Both the position numbers and the translations under genes were made by a program. The notes beneath the pieces are model-generated. The model was not told where the DNA came from and made no database searches. It saw only the letters and a program-made list of their open reading frames with translations. A stretch of DNA of 64,000 bases from Rhizoctonia solani (taxonomy: Eukaryota > Basidiomycota > Agaricomycetes > Cantharellales > Ceratobasidiaceae): NCBI RefSeq assembly GCF_016906535.1, contig NC_057375.1, positions 1,612,001 through 1,676,000 of the forward strand, read 5' to 3'. This document shows, piece after piece, positions 1 to 11,900 of this stretch (positions are counted from its first letter, which is position 1; every line of letters starts with the position of its first letter).

Positions 1-1695
1 TCGCGCTCATGCCCCTGTGATCTCCCTGAAACCCCTAGAAGTCCCCCCTTTCCCATTTCATACAATCTCCTATGACTTCATCACTGGTTTCCCCAAATCA
101 CAAGGACACGATGCAATCCTGGTAGTTATAGACTCATTCTCCAAGTTTGGTCATTTCATTCCCACATCAAAGAAGACCACCGCCAAGGGATTAGCAGATC
201 TATTTGTCGCTCACGTTTGGAAACTCCACGGACTACCAGTCAGGACCATATCAGATCGAGGTACCACATTCACAGGCAAATTCTTGAGGGCCCTTTACCA
301 ACGATTAGGGATCAACCCATCCTTCTCATCGGCTTACCACCCAGAGTCAGACGGACAGACAGAAAGAGTAAACCAGTTTATAGAATTCTACCTCCGATCC
401 TACGTCTCTGCGGACCACTCAGATTGGGCCACGTGGCTACCTCTAGCGGAATACGCATACAACAACGCAAAGCATGCCGCAACAGGAAAGTCCCCCTTTG
501 AGTTGGTTTATGGGAGAAGTCCAGTAATGAACCCATCCAACGTGCCAGCTAACGTACCAGAGGCAGACGAAGTAGCAGACACCCTGGCCAGGGAATGGAA
601 GGAAGCCGAAGCGGCCTTAAGGATGAGCAAGGAAAGGATGGCTAGAGAGAAAGGAACAACTCCCAAATACTCAATTGGCGAAAAAGTCTGGTTGGATGGA
701 AAAAACATAGAGCTCAGAACCAACTCCAACAAACTAGATCCAAAACGCCTAGGTCCTTTTGAAGTAACAGAGAAGGTTTCTAGCCACGCCTACCGCCTGA
801 AACTACCAGAATCTTTAAAAATCCACAACGTATTCTACGTGGGATTACTATCCAAAACCCATGAATCCCCGAGTCAACCGTTTCCTGAACAACCACCCCC
901 TGAAACAATAGAGGGAGAAGAGGAGTACGAGGTGGAACAAATCATCGACTGTCGTAGACACAATTGATACCAGGGAATTTATTCCCATTTTCTCGAATTT
1001 AAACAAAGACAAATGGAGAACACTTTCGATCACGTGACCTCGGCGCTTATATCATACGCTAAGCGCCGAGCCACGTCCCCTTCCGCGCTTATCTCAGCAT
1101 ACGTAGCCACCTCCACCTGATGACATCACTATGACACGTCAGTGACACGTATGCATGAGTAAGGCCAACTGCAGAGCGGGGTTCTTATTGGATTACATAT
1201 TTGATATAATGCATTTGTAATTAGTCACCCTGTAGAATATATAAGGAGGCCAACCGACCATGGTAACACCCAGGTCGATTACCTCTTGTCGCATCTCCAT
1301 CTGTACGAGGCCTTACAGCCAGATTACTAAGTAGCACTACAACGCCTTAAGCGTCAACACCACTGTACATACGTAGCTTGCCATTGCCCCTACGGCCTTG
1401 GCCATCGTAGTTTAGTAGTTAGACGTCGTAGGGTAGACCTCACCGCCTTAAGCGGTACTTACTGTACTTCCACACGGCCACAAGCGCCCGCACCCTCGAC
1501 GTCCTTACAGACGTCTAGGACATTGACTCTAAAAGGCAACGCGGAAAATGGTTCTACCTGATCAAATGGAAAGGGTACGGACCAGAGGACAATTCATGGG
1601 AACCTGAAGAACTGCTGGAACACAGCCAGGAAGAGATCAAGCGCTTCAACCAAGCTAGACTCAGAAAGGCTCGTGACGCCGCCAAGAGCCTTTAA
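1..1695 (+). mobile_element. Ty3/gypsy chromovirus, 3' part of pol (integrase and chromodomain), interrupted by a solo LTR
   Basis: Coding continues from before the window. The integrase core is complete: with residue 1 at position 17, the catalytic triad is D20 (in SYDFITGFP), D80 (in ISDRGTTF) and E116 (in DGQTERVNQ), a D-35-E spacing typical of retroviral and gypsy integrases. A chromodomain begins at about 925 (EEEYEVEQIID) and is cut at 949/950 by a 573 bp solo LTR. It resumes at 1523 with the hallmark WFYLIKWKGYG and NSWEPEE motifs and stops at 1693-1695. Removing the solo LTR and one copy of its target duplication would rejoin the chromodomain in frame. A chromodomain after the integrase defines chromoviruses and targets insertion to heterochromatin in characterised members. 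The copy is not autonomous as it stands. The upstream gag, protease, RT and RNase H parts lie outside the window. Confidence 0.93.
950..1522 (+). mobile_element. Solo LTR inserted in the gypsy chromodomain
   Basis: The segment starts with TGTCGTAGACAC and ends with TCTAGGACA, the TG...CA ends expected of an LTR. It is flanked by TCGAC (945-949) and TTGAC (1523-1527), an imperfect 5 bp target duplication. It lies between two halves of one chromodomain reading frame. Its first ~240 bp are present in inverted orientation at 2268-2505. A motif around 1028-1052 containing ATCACGTGAC and GGCGCTTAT also occurs in the 3' LTR at about 1797-1821, so the two LTRs belong to related families. There is no internal region, so it most likely formed by LTR-LTR recombination after insertion. 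Confidence 0.85.
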
Positions 1696-1706
1696 GGGGG
1701 GGGCAA
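1693..1706 (+). other. Polypurine tract and 3' LTR junction
   Basis: The pol stop codon is followed at once by AAGGGGGGGGCAA, then TGTTACAATCC. A purine run abutting the 3' LTR is where plus-strand DNA synthesis is primed in LTR retroelements. This position fixes the left end of the 3' LTR at 1707. Confidence 0.85.
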
Positions 1707-2267
1707 TGTTACAATCCCCTGACATATACCATTGAACTCGCATAATTTTTCTCTTATTTTTAGTATTTTTTCCGAACCTTGTATCTTATGTTTTTCGATC
1801 ACGTGACCTCGGCGCTTATTATGCCGAGATGCCGCGCCAAGATGCCGTGCCAAGGGCGCTTGGGAGAAATCCACGCTTCTGCGCAGTCCGCAGCACGCTT
1901 CTCTTTTCACACGGACTCTTCTTTTCTCACGAGCACAGACCATGTAGATAGTGTGCTCCTGCCTATATATACAGCAGGAAAATTGCTTGGAGTCCCCAAG
2001 TCGATTTTACCTCGTCTCTTACTCACTAGAGAAGGTAGTCAGCCAGCTAAGTAGCCGGCCCCCAGTAGAATCAGAAGCACTCACCCCTTGATTAACTCAT
2101 CACACCTCCCAGGCCTCAGGCCCCCTCGTTGACAGTAGATAGTAGTAGAGCGCCTTAAGCGCTGTTAGTATAGCCTTTAGTAGTTAGATTACATAAGCCA
2201 GCGTAGTAGTACGGCCTCAAGCGCCCGCCCACTAGCGTGTACCCAACCTTACAGTTGGCGTACGACA
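1707..2267 (+). repeat. 3' LTR of the gypsy element
   Basis: It begins TGTTACAATCCCCTGACA directly after the polypurine tract and ends GGCGTACGACA, about 561 bp. It contains a TATA-like TATATATA at about 1966-1974, consistent with the LTR promoter. The matching 5' LTR is outside the window, so the age of the insertion cannot be judged here. Confidence 0.82.
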
Positions 2268-2505
2268 AATAAGAACCCCGCTCTGCAGTCGGCCTTACTC
2301 ATACATACGTGTCACTGACGTGTTATGATGATGTCATAGGTGGAGGTGGCTACGTGTGCTTAGTAAGTGTGGAGGGGGACGTGGCTCGGCGCTTAGCGTA
2401 TGAGATAAGCGCCGATGTCACGTGATTGAAAAAGTCGTCCGTTTGCCTTCGTTTAAATTCGAGAAATTGGGAATAATTTCCCTGGTATCGAGTGTGTCTA
2501 CGACA
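2268..2505 (-). repeat. Inverted fragment of the same LTR family as the solo LTR
   Basis: Read on the minus strand this starts with TGTCGTAGACACAC at 2505 and runs to about 2268. It matches the first ~240 bp of the solo LTR at 950-1190, including the TAAGAACCCCGCTCTGCAG segment in inverse orientation. It stops exactly where the 3' LTR of the gypsy element ends. The simplest reading is that the gypsy element inserted into an older LTR of this family, so the missing ~330 bp should lie beyond the element's 5' end, outside the window. Confidence 0.75.
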
Positions 2506-3842
2506 GACCCTCATGGTAATCTTGTTTATACTTCTCAAGCATTTCGGGCTCACCAGCTCTGGCGGATTTTGCAGAATAGCAACAACGCATACCTAAGTCC
2601 TTGGCAAACTCATACAACAAAACTTCTTGTAAATTAGTTGTGTATGAGGCATAAAATTGATTATGCTAAATTTGTGGCAATACGCTCACAATGTCATTTA
2701 AACTTACATCGTTATGTTTATATTTATTGCTTTTGGTCATACAAAATCCCCTGATTGCCTCTCATATGCACTGTCGTCATGAATAGCCATCCAACCTTCG
2801 AGTCATGTCTCCCTCTTGACACCCCAAACGCCCCCAATAGCTCCATGCTAGATTGGTCAATGTATTTGTGACAGGTGAAGCGCAGACTGCAGAGGCTTCA
2901 CTTGCAATACTTGATCAACAGACAGCTGTAAGTGTAGGCTATCATCTGGCCCCATAATTAGGACTAAATAGCCCACATGAGGCTGTACATACCGGATAGA
3001 TATGGCTTGAGAAGCAACATGCAAGTAAAATATGCAGGGGAGGGAGTATGCAATAGCTTGAAACAGGTATAGTACTTGCGAGATAGTGCAGGGACAGGAG
3101 GATCCTAAACTTAATTTGTGACGAAACGGGAGCAAAAATCTAAACTGGTGCAAAACCATTGCATTGTCAGTAGGTTTACCATAAAGGCTCTCGGTTAAGT
3201 GTGGTGTACGCATGATTTCCAAAAGTGCGATCCCGCTCCAGATTGTTCTCCTCGGTCGTTCCGACTTGCTATGTCAAATTACACTCCCACATGATCTTCC
3301 TACAAGTCACATTTGTGATGTGATCCCAACGTGTGAAAAATGACGTGGTTGTGTCCATCTGATGCCCCGCACTGAGCAACCCCATATTACTTATCCCACG
3401 TTGATCGATCTTCGACCAAACAGATGTTCGAAATGTCATAATCAATGTATGTGGGGGCAAACTATCCAAGCGTACTACTGTGATCCATGTTGTGAGGTTT
3501 ACATGGCTTTGCTAGTGCATCCGAGGCAATCCAACAGAGCGGTTAGACAATGATTGGGGCCGGAAGAAACCCCCCGTTCCCCGGTCCCACTGGCACCGGT
3601 CTCTTTGCTGGTTTCTTGCTCATGCGTACATGACCTTGCGTCATTCAAATAGCATCGGCACAAGACTCGGCAGAGTTCGACACATCAGTTATGCAAAAGC
3701 TGCAATGTGCTTGGAGTATTGCCCCGAAAAGTACTTTCTATTTAAAAGTATGCATGAGCCTACAAAGACGGGAATATGACGGAAGCGCGTCTGCAAGGTA
3801 TAAATCAAGCCTTCCCAGCAGATTTTTTTTTCCAACACTTCA
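2506..3842. other. Intergenic, no gene recognised
   Basis: AT-rich DNA between the retroelement remnants and the adenylation enzyme. Several short open frames exist on both strands, but none has a recognisable motif, codon pattern or splice structure. The only signal I can point to is the TATA box just before the next gene. Confidence 0.5.
3799..3806 (+). promoter_or_regulatory. TATA box of the adenylation gene
   Basis: TATAAATC lies 44 bp upstream of the ATG at 3843. This spacing is short but usable for a fungal gene with a brief leader, and it supports that start codon. Confidence 0.5.
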
Positions 3843-5826
3843 ATGGTTTCATTCAACTCTACTCAACTCGCTACTGGCACTACTTATGTGGGCCCCCTGA
3901 AAAATGACCCACTCACGGACGATGAACTTGCAGTTCTTCTGGCGATACCTCGAGGAGCCGAAAAAACTCCCAATGCCACTGTACTACGGCTACCCCTTGG
4001 ACCCGAGCCCAGTCAAGGATGGGTAGACGTCACTTTCGGGGAGGCTCGCGCAATCGTCGCTCGCTTGGCTGGTGACTGGAAGGCCAAGTTATCCGCTGGG
4101 ACTGAGGGTCTAGGTGTTGGGCCTGGGACGACTGTATGTTTGTTGGTTCAGCCTATAGTCCATACGATCTTCCATTGGCTCGCATTTTGGGCACTTGGGT
4201 GGACCATCCAGCTTGTTTCTTTAACAATAGGCGACGAAAACGTCCCGAATTATATTAAAAAATCAGGATGCCGGATAGTTGTTTATTCAGGAATAAGCGA
4301 GGCTCTGGAGCAGAGAATAACTTCGGAGATTAAAGGCGCAGTGATCCGACTCTCTGAAGAGGAGCATGGCCACCGACTCGCACAAAGTATCAAACACAGT
4401 CAAGGCAAGTGATGCACCGTGTTACAAAATTCTCATTCGAGCTGTGCTGACGTAATGCTTAGCTGGTCCCGTCCACCCATGGCCAGCGCCCAGACGCCCA
4501 GATCCAGCCATAATTCTCCACTCGTCGGGTTCGACTGGCGCCGCCAAGCTACTACAATTTTCATTATACTTCTATACGATTAATTTCTCGCTAGTAGGAA
4601 ACTATGGTATTATCTCCAAGAATACTTCCGATCCTCGACCTTTTTTGGTCTTTAGCCCTCCTTACTGGCAGAGCTTTGGTTTTATACTCACTAATCAACT
4701 CGCCGCTGGCGCGCCAGTAGCATTTACTCATGTTCCTTACATTGCCAAATTTCCGTCCAATCGCTTTATCGATTGGGTCAAGGCTCTGGAAGTTGGTGGG
4801 GTAATATGCGCCCCTCGCTTTATCCGTGATATCCTTGCATCTGGTTCGGAAGCGGACATCAAGTACCTCCAAGAAATGTCCAATATTGTAGTTGGCGGAT
4901 CAGCATTAGATGAGTCTACCGCAGCTCTTGCGGAAAAACTCCAGCTGAAGCTCACTGTGCGTACCTACTTTATGTACGACGTCCTCACTTCTAAGCCTCA
5001 TGATCATCGGTAGAATGCCTATGGTACTAGCGAGATCGGCATAACGTTGCGCACAGACCGACCGCCATACACCCACCTACACCCCCTGCCGGATTCTTCC
5101 CCCCTTGTACTTCCAATTTCGGACGCAGAGCCGGATGGATCACGACAAGTTCAACTCTGGTATACGCACAACACATCCCGCGGAGTCGCTCACATCGATG
5201 CAAAGGGCGATATTCCTCTGCAATTCGAACCTTTTCCGGGCGAAGGGCCGCACAAAGGAGAACCCGCGGTGACAACAGGAGACATATTCACGAAAGTTCA
5301 AGACTCTTCCGGGACTGCGTACATTTACCTCGGGCGCAACGACGATCTTATCAAGCTAGCCGGAAACGGAGGCTGGGATATCAACGCATCTACCTACGAA
5401 ATTGAGCTCACATCCGCGATAACCTCGTATCTAGCTAGCCGGGGTGAAGTACATCGATGGACGGTCGATGGAATTCAGCTTTTTGGGAATAATCGACCCT
5501 GTACGGCACTCGTTGTTCAGCTCTCCCCAGTTGATCAAGATCCAAAAACCGAAATCGAGCAACACCTACTCGACCGCATATCCGAGCTTGCCGAGTCCGT
5601 CAACGAGAAGCTAAAGCTAGGACCACAGCAGAAGGTACATGTCGGGAAACGAATGTTAGTCATCACTCAGGGAGGCAATGCTTACGGACCAGGAGTACAT
5701 GACGGAAGAGATGTGCCTCGACTAGCGACGACGCACAAGCATACGCTCCAGAGGTGGAAGAACGTTCAGGCGTTTGAGAGCTGGTTAGATGGACTTGATT
5801 ATACCGAAAACGATTTGCATCACTGA
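3843..5826 (+). CDS. Free-standing adenylation (AMP-binding) enzyme, NRPS-like
   Basis: Three exons (3843-4404, 4463-4956, 5014-5826) encode about 622 residues. The A3 core motif ILHSSGSTGAAK is at residues ~206-217, the A5 motif NAYGTSE at ~353-359, the A7/A8 region GRNDDLIK at ~460, and a probable A10 lysine (PRLATTHKHTLQR) near 590. The family activates carboxylic acids as acyl-adenylates. Fungal relatives are usually fused to a thiolation domain and a reductase or thioesterase. Here the protein stops just after the adenylation domain, so it either works alone (acyl-CoA ligase-like) or passes substrate to a separate carrier. The first intron needs either a GC donor at 4405 (AAG|GCAAGT) or a weak GT donor at 4387; both keep phase. 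Substrate cannot be predicted reliably. Confidence 0.85.
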
Positions 5827-8004
5827 GTCATTGTATGAATTACTGCACTATAAAATAGTAAATCATTTAAATTCCTTATAGACAACATACATATGTAGCG
5901 ATATCAAATGCCTGGTAGGAGTCGAACATGGTCACCGTCTACTAGCCGCTAGGGTTGTTGATCAATGAAAGGACGACCTTGTATGCATACAACGAAACTG
6001 AATAATCTTGAGGGCATTACTTAGCTCTTGAAGAGCACGATTTGGATTCCAACGCAACATCGACCGCTCGATACACATACCGGATTATTGGCTTGTCCAG
6101 CTGGGCTCAAACAAATGCAGCGCTCAATCCAGCACAGCTTGGCGGGTGATTTTTAGCTAAAATACATCGGTGCACCTTCTAGCCTGCCCGTATACTCATT
6201 GCGTGCTCGCTATTGACACATGATACTTGGCATCGCCAAGGCGCCCATTCTCCTAGCCGGGAAGCTAAACCCAAGCTTCAGGTGGCCTTTGAGGCCACAC
6301 TGACAAGCCATCGAAAATACAACGGGCCCGCGATATTTCAATAGCCCTCGCAACGTGTGATTGTAGTCAAGTAATACGTTCATCAGAAGAGGGAGGGCAG
6401 GGCGAACTCAGTGCGAGATGGTTCAATTTGAGCGTCCTACTAAATCCTATACCCGCACGTCACCCCAAATGTATGAACCAGGCACTATTCATACGAGCGA
6501 TACTTGCATGACGTCCCTGAAGCAACAAACGCAGATCCGCCCGATGTTAAAGTTGACTCCTCCAGCGCTATGAAATGTCACAAGCCAACGTCGTACTGAG
6601 AGTAAGCCGACGGTAGAAGAGCTCCATTCCCGCGCGCGAAGCAATACCAAATCAGGTACTTTACTATACCCCGGGTGTTGCCTTACTATACTGACCTGAA
6701 GTACGCTTTTCCAATAGAAATTACCAATAACGCCAGCCAAAGTGTTCCTGTATTTATTGGCACAAGAGATTAGCTCCTGAACTCTAGGACCCCACTACCG
6801 TTGCGTGTCGATATTTCTCATTCTGGCGCAAACTCTAACGTCCGAAGACGCGTTTCTCTCCGCCACAACTGTGACCTCATCTTGACCTAGATGTTTCGAC
6901 GTTAACAGGTACTTCCTCTTATTGGGACCCTGTCATGGCTGATGACAATCCCTATTTGGAGTGATCGACCTCCAAGACGTATCGCCGTAACCTTAAATTT
7001 AAGCTGTGTGCGCGCATAATCCTCGTGAGGTCATCCAAAAATATCTATATTTGACGTGTACACCAACGTGAACGTGTATAAATGGGTATACCATACATGT
7101 CCTTTATTACATCCTCACGAATATGTACAAGTAGTAGTTACATTAAAATAGTATTCCTTTAAATAAAATCCATTTCTAGTACTGATAAAATGGATCAAGA
7201 TACGACAAGAGCTCACCCAGCAGGCATCTACACCCAATCCGACGAATATATCCTTAAGCTCGGGCTGTACCATAGCTTCAGAAGTCCCAACCATCTTGTC
7301 GGCTTGGCCAGTACAATATGCACCAGTCAATTCAGTTGTTCACCGTGTCTCCCAATGTCTCAACCCTACTTGCTGCCGTAAACGCTGCGGCTCGGGGTAG
7401 GCCGTAACTAGAAGCTTGTCAAGATCCCAGAGTCCCGATCTTGATAGGCATTTCCCGGACCCTGGGCTGTTCCTCACAAACAATCCCCAATATTCATTCC
7501 CTTAGCAGAAGGAGTAATTCTGATTCGTGCGCTATCCCAGTATCAATGAAAATTGAGTTTAGAACACCCAGTATTAGGAGCAAAAGCGCGAGTTGGACGG
7601 ATCGGTCGGTAAGCCGATGGCTAAGCCGCAGGATCTTGGCAACAAGATACCCAAGTCGAAAGGGCGGGGAGGTTTCTCAAGTTAGAGACTGGAGTTTGTA
7701 TTGATCATGTTCTATATAAAGGCTGCGCCATTGCATTGCCGTTCAAGCACTGATCATCTCCGCTCCCCGCACTCTTGGTTAGCTTGCCTCTGCGCCAATA
7801 ATACTCACCCATGGTACGTTTGATGGCTCTAACACGTCTGTTGCCCCGTACAACCAGCTGATAAATGAGTGACTTGTTCAGTATCCCACATCCCACATCT
7901 ACCCACCTTTGAGCTTGTTATACCTCCAGCACAACGCGTTCCTGCTGAGATACCTTGCTAGTATATCTCTATACCAGCAAGCGGACTACGCCCTCAATTT
8001 GGGC
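5827..8004. other. Intergenic, no gene recognised
   Basis: About 2.2 kb with only short, unconvincing open frames on both strands. A TATA box at 7713-7720 probably belongs to the zinc-finger gene that follows. Confidence 0.45.
7713..7720 (+). promoter_or_regulatory. TATA box, probable promoter of the C2H2 gene
   Basis: TATATAAA followed by a GC-rich stretch. It is 285 bp upstream of the chosen ATG (8005), which would imply a long leader. An ATG at 7811 followed by GTACGT could be an earlier start or a small upstream frame. An acceptor CCAG at 7977-7980 leads in frame into the coding exon (QADYALNLG before the chosen Met), so an extra 5' exon is possible. Confidence 0.4.
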
Positions 8005-8902
8005 ATGGAAGGAATTGGATCTACCTCGTACAAAGATATGCCTTATGAGGCTGAACGGGATCATTTTGGTATGTGACACCCCAACCTGGTGATCGTTGCT
8101 CACATGCTGACAATAGCGAGTGTAGCGCAACTCTCCTGCGATTCAGGTTCAGGGGGAGCTCACCCAAATTATACGGTAGAGAATCAATGTTTCTCCGAGA
8201 GCCAACAACTTGAAGCACTCGGTCAATTTTATGGGATAGAAAGACCGTTTGGGGATCTCCCAAGGCGAGATTCAACCTCATCACTACTTGAAGATCTCCC
8301 AGCTTTGGAAAATTATTCGATTGTGCCTTCTTCGCCAAGTTCCGCTAGTGACACGACTATTGGCACTTCCCTAGCCTCTACAACCTCTGTGGACCCCCGA
8401 CAGACCAGAGCTGCCAGCACTCGACGAAGGAAGAAAAGTAACGGTCCTGAATTGGTATTGTTCTTGTTAATATCTTGGTGACGGCGTGCTAATATGTCTG
8501 TGAACCCCAGTATCCTTGTGATTTTTGCCCGGTACGAATGTCCCGGCTACACGATATTAACCGACATATGCGCTTGCACAGTGAGTCAATGTTATTACCT
8601 TACCACTCTGATATCAACTAAACCTACGCTTAGCAAACGAGAAGCCTTATGAGTGTCTGGGATGTGGCCAATCGTTCCGTCGAACAGATGCGAGAGCAAG
8701 GCACTGGGCCAAGGATAAATTATGCTCAAGCGCTCATAGTATAAGGGAGCCTCCGGGCATTCAGGTAAGCTAATCTTGTACAACCAATGTGCATAACTCA
8801 AACTAATCATGTTTTCAGCCCCGGCAGAGGATTACGCTCAGGACTCGCCATAATCTTACAACTCCACGGACAGACTCTGACAACGGCAGGGTCAACCAAT
8901 AG
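8005..8902 (+). CDS. Small C2H2 zinc-finger protein
   Basis: Five exons (8005-8068, 8117-8454, 8511-8580, 8634-8764, 8819-8902) give 228 residues with consistent phases. The first ~130 residues are low-complexity, rich in Ser/Thr and acidic residues, and end in a basic patch (STRRRKKS) that may be a nuclear signal. Two adjacent fingers follow: a canonical C2H2 finger (YPCDFC...HMRLH) and, after the classic linker TNEKPYEC, a second finger (CLGCGQSF...RHWAKDKLC) in which the last ligand is Cys, a C2HC variant. Tandem fingers with this linker usually bind DNA, so a transcription factor is likely. The target is unknown. An additional in-frame 5' exon cannot be excluded. Confidence 0.82.
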
Positions 8903-11900
8903 CTTTGGGTGTTGAGTTTTATTACTTATTGGAAGGGGAGCTACTTATATTTAGTGTATTAGTATGGTTATGTTTTTGGATTCTCAGGCGCAGTGCCTTA
9001 CAGATTACTTTTGTGTGTTAGCCAAACTTATGACCTTAAGGGTATGAACGTTAAATATATGGATTTTCTTGCACAATCGACCTCAACGCGTACACTCTGA
9101 GATGTAGATGAGCATCTCAAATGGGAGGAGGGGACGAAAGACACTTTTCATCGTTCTAAACAACCTATCATTGTGGCTGATATGACGTATACCCTTCCGT
9201 CTGCGCGCGTTTCGACTGAATCTGTTTCTCAAATTTGGGCGCTCACATAAGAAAAGCGTGCGCCTCAGACTCCACAGGGCCCCAAACGTGCATATGAAGA
9301 CTCCGCATAAATCAAGTGTCAAGGTTCAAGTCCGCTCGGCTATCGCTGACAAGCCGATGTTGACCATACAGCCCGTTGACAAGGGTGCTGTCTCCAGAGT
9401 CTAAGTTACCTCCTAACGTTGGAGTACATGCTCTATATCTCGTGTTGTGAAAGTATTGAATTTTTCGTGAGGCTTGAGGATATGCGTAGTGCCTCATGTT
9501 ACACACCGGCGCTCGAGTGATCTCCGGAAAGTGGTCAATCTCGACCCTGACGTTTTGTAGCTAATCGGCCGATGACCGCCACATTTTCAATAACATTGTA
9601 GATCCACGAACTCTCAAGCAGATGTGTGGCATCTATCCTTTCGATCGCGATCAATCTAAGGAGTTTGGACCGATCAACCCCAAAGCCATTATGACTGCTT
9701 TGGGTTTGTCATCACAATGTATCAGAGCCGGAAGGTTGGTGAGTTTGTCGACCTACAACCTTGATAATAATACTCATCTATCGTTGACGAAAATAGCCCG
9801 TTCGATATCGATGGTTTTATCAATCGTATTCACTTATGTAAGCAAACTGAATGATCGTGCGGCGGAGGTTAGCATCGCCATTAAAAGACCTGGCTTCTCA
9901 AGGATCCTCCGCTTCATACATAATCACATTCATTTACGCCCTCGACCCCCTGGCAGCGCACTCCCTTTATGCGCGCAAATATCTTGTGCTTAGGCTGACA
10001 AGTTTCACTTAAGTTGAATATTTAAATAAAGCGTCGGATTAACTCAGGATAACGCATGTAGCTATTCATCCGTACAAAGCTTCAAAAATTAGATCTATAG
10101 GAAGCCTGGGACCTTAGCTTATAGTAAGCTATAACACACCTTGCCAAACTCTCTTTTATCAGATCTGTCTGCACGAAAAGGCATGAGAAAGGGGAAAAGA
10201 ATCTATAGAATGAACTGGCCAAAAAAACCCAGCCTGTACGCGCTTCACGAAGAACCACACAAGTGCGCGAGGACCTACCTGCTGGTTCCCACCGTACCCG
10301 GGCCCTCTCACTGATCCTCCGTGTTTTCATGCCCTACTAATTCTCTTTGATCAGTGTTTGATTCACTGTACCATTGCAGACAATTCACTTTAAAACAAAC
10401 CACATGGTCGATAACTGTATTGGGAGCTCCGGAGCCCTGGTGTCTCATGATTATCGATCTAAACGACATTTCCTAGTGATACCCAGTAGTTGAATCTCTC
10501 ACGGACTCTCCTGGAATGAGTAAAGGTGCCCAATAATCGTCTGATGATCACAAAACAAGCGTTTCTGACGGAACAAAGGGAAACGAGCCGGCTCGATGAC
10601 AGTTCAAGTTGTTGAGCTCGAGACGTTGCCACAGGATTCGTATCCAGTATTCTCGAGGTTAGGGTCTTTCTTTCTTTCTGGTCGCACCGCATGCTTCAAT
10701 TGCGCCCTCGGAGCCCATGCAGATCTGGCATGAATTGAGTGGTTCCAGTAAAAAGGTGAGCCCAGCGCTAATGCCAAGCGCTTGGCGCCTTACTTGCTCT
10801 AAAAGATTATCGCTAGCGGTGTCAGTGCATATGACTATGACAGCGCTCGGCGTGATATGGAGCTGATTCTCCACGATTTTAACTTGAGCTTACTGCGCCG
10901 AATGCGCCTTCTCTATTGATGACTTTCAATGGACCAGTTCTTCTTGAGATCTAGTAATGGACTCACTAGCTGACAGGCCCTAATTATAGTCTTGGCGCCA
11001 CTCGGCTTGATATCTTTGCTTTGCTTTGCCTGTTTATGTGACTTTACCGTTAGTCGTTTTTTTTCTTGTTCATCCCTCATACGCATGCGGTGCTGGATCC
11101 AACTGTTGGAGCGTTCTCCGGAACTTGGGTAATCGGCCTGTTTCGATTCCACAGATTGCACCGTTAGTCTAGCCCACTGAAACAGGTCTACGACATGATG
11201 AATGATGGAAATCGAACTGGTGGGGCCACCATATGCGGTTCGAGCGGAATCATACGGCAACTGAACTTCTGCGAGAACACTCTATGGATCGTGACAGCCC
11301 GGCGGCAAAGAATAATCGATGGATCGGAGATATTTGGGATTCCACCTATATGTAGTTGTCGTGGTATGCAAATATCAAGGATGGTTTGGAGTGAAATGAC
11401 TCTCTTTCGGTCTGTCAATTGGATAAACTCAGGGTATTATGAGCCGATAGAGGAAATTGATCAGAAGCAAGCGGCAAAGCGGCAGCAAATCCCAGTTCCT
11501 TATCCAAGGCAGATTCTGTTACACGAGTGGATGGTATCCAGTTCATCGCCCCCTAGCAGATTTGAAAACGAAATGACAGTGCACCGGCTTTCCGGAGGAA
11601 TGTTCGTTCCGCCAGCGGTGGCTCGAGACACTAGGCGCAAAAACGGAGGATCGCTGCGCATCACAATGTATGGGCGGGATTGTTACGGACTGCAATGCAG
11701 TCATCTGTGAATGGTCGCTCATTTCATCTATCTTGTATGTTCTTAACTACCGGGGTTATTGAGCTCCACGCTACACTGCCAAAGCGTAGAGAGATTGGAC
11801 TGGGCGCTTGAGGGTGTTTGGTTTTACCTGGTCGTTGAGTATGTGACGTCATTGCGCTTGGTGGCGGTGTGGTCTGGACCATAGGAGCCCTGATTATAAG

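Noticed and set aside
5910..5935. GGAGTCGAAC on the plus strand looks like the reverse complement of a tRNA T-arm (GTTCGACTCC).
   Set aside because: The flanking bases do not form the T stem, and no anticodon or acceptor stem can be drawn around it.
9310..9335. AAGGTTCAAGTCC resembles a tRNA T-loop or B box.
   Set aside because: No matching D-arm, anticodon arm or acceptor stem upstream.
9622..9993. Open frame starting CGIYPFDRD, faintly like the end of a pogo-type transposase.
   Set aside because: Similarity is limited to a few residues, with no catalytic motif upstream and no terminal repeats seen.
11195..11710. 171-codon plus-strand open frame.
   Set aside because: No recognisable family, competing frames on both strands, and no splice or promoter support.
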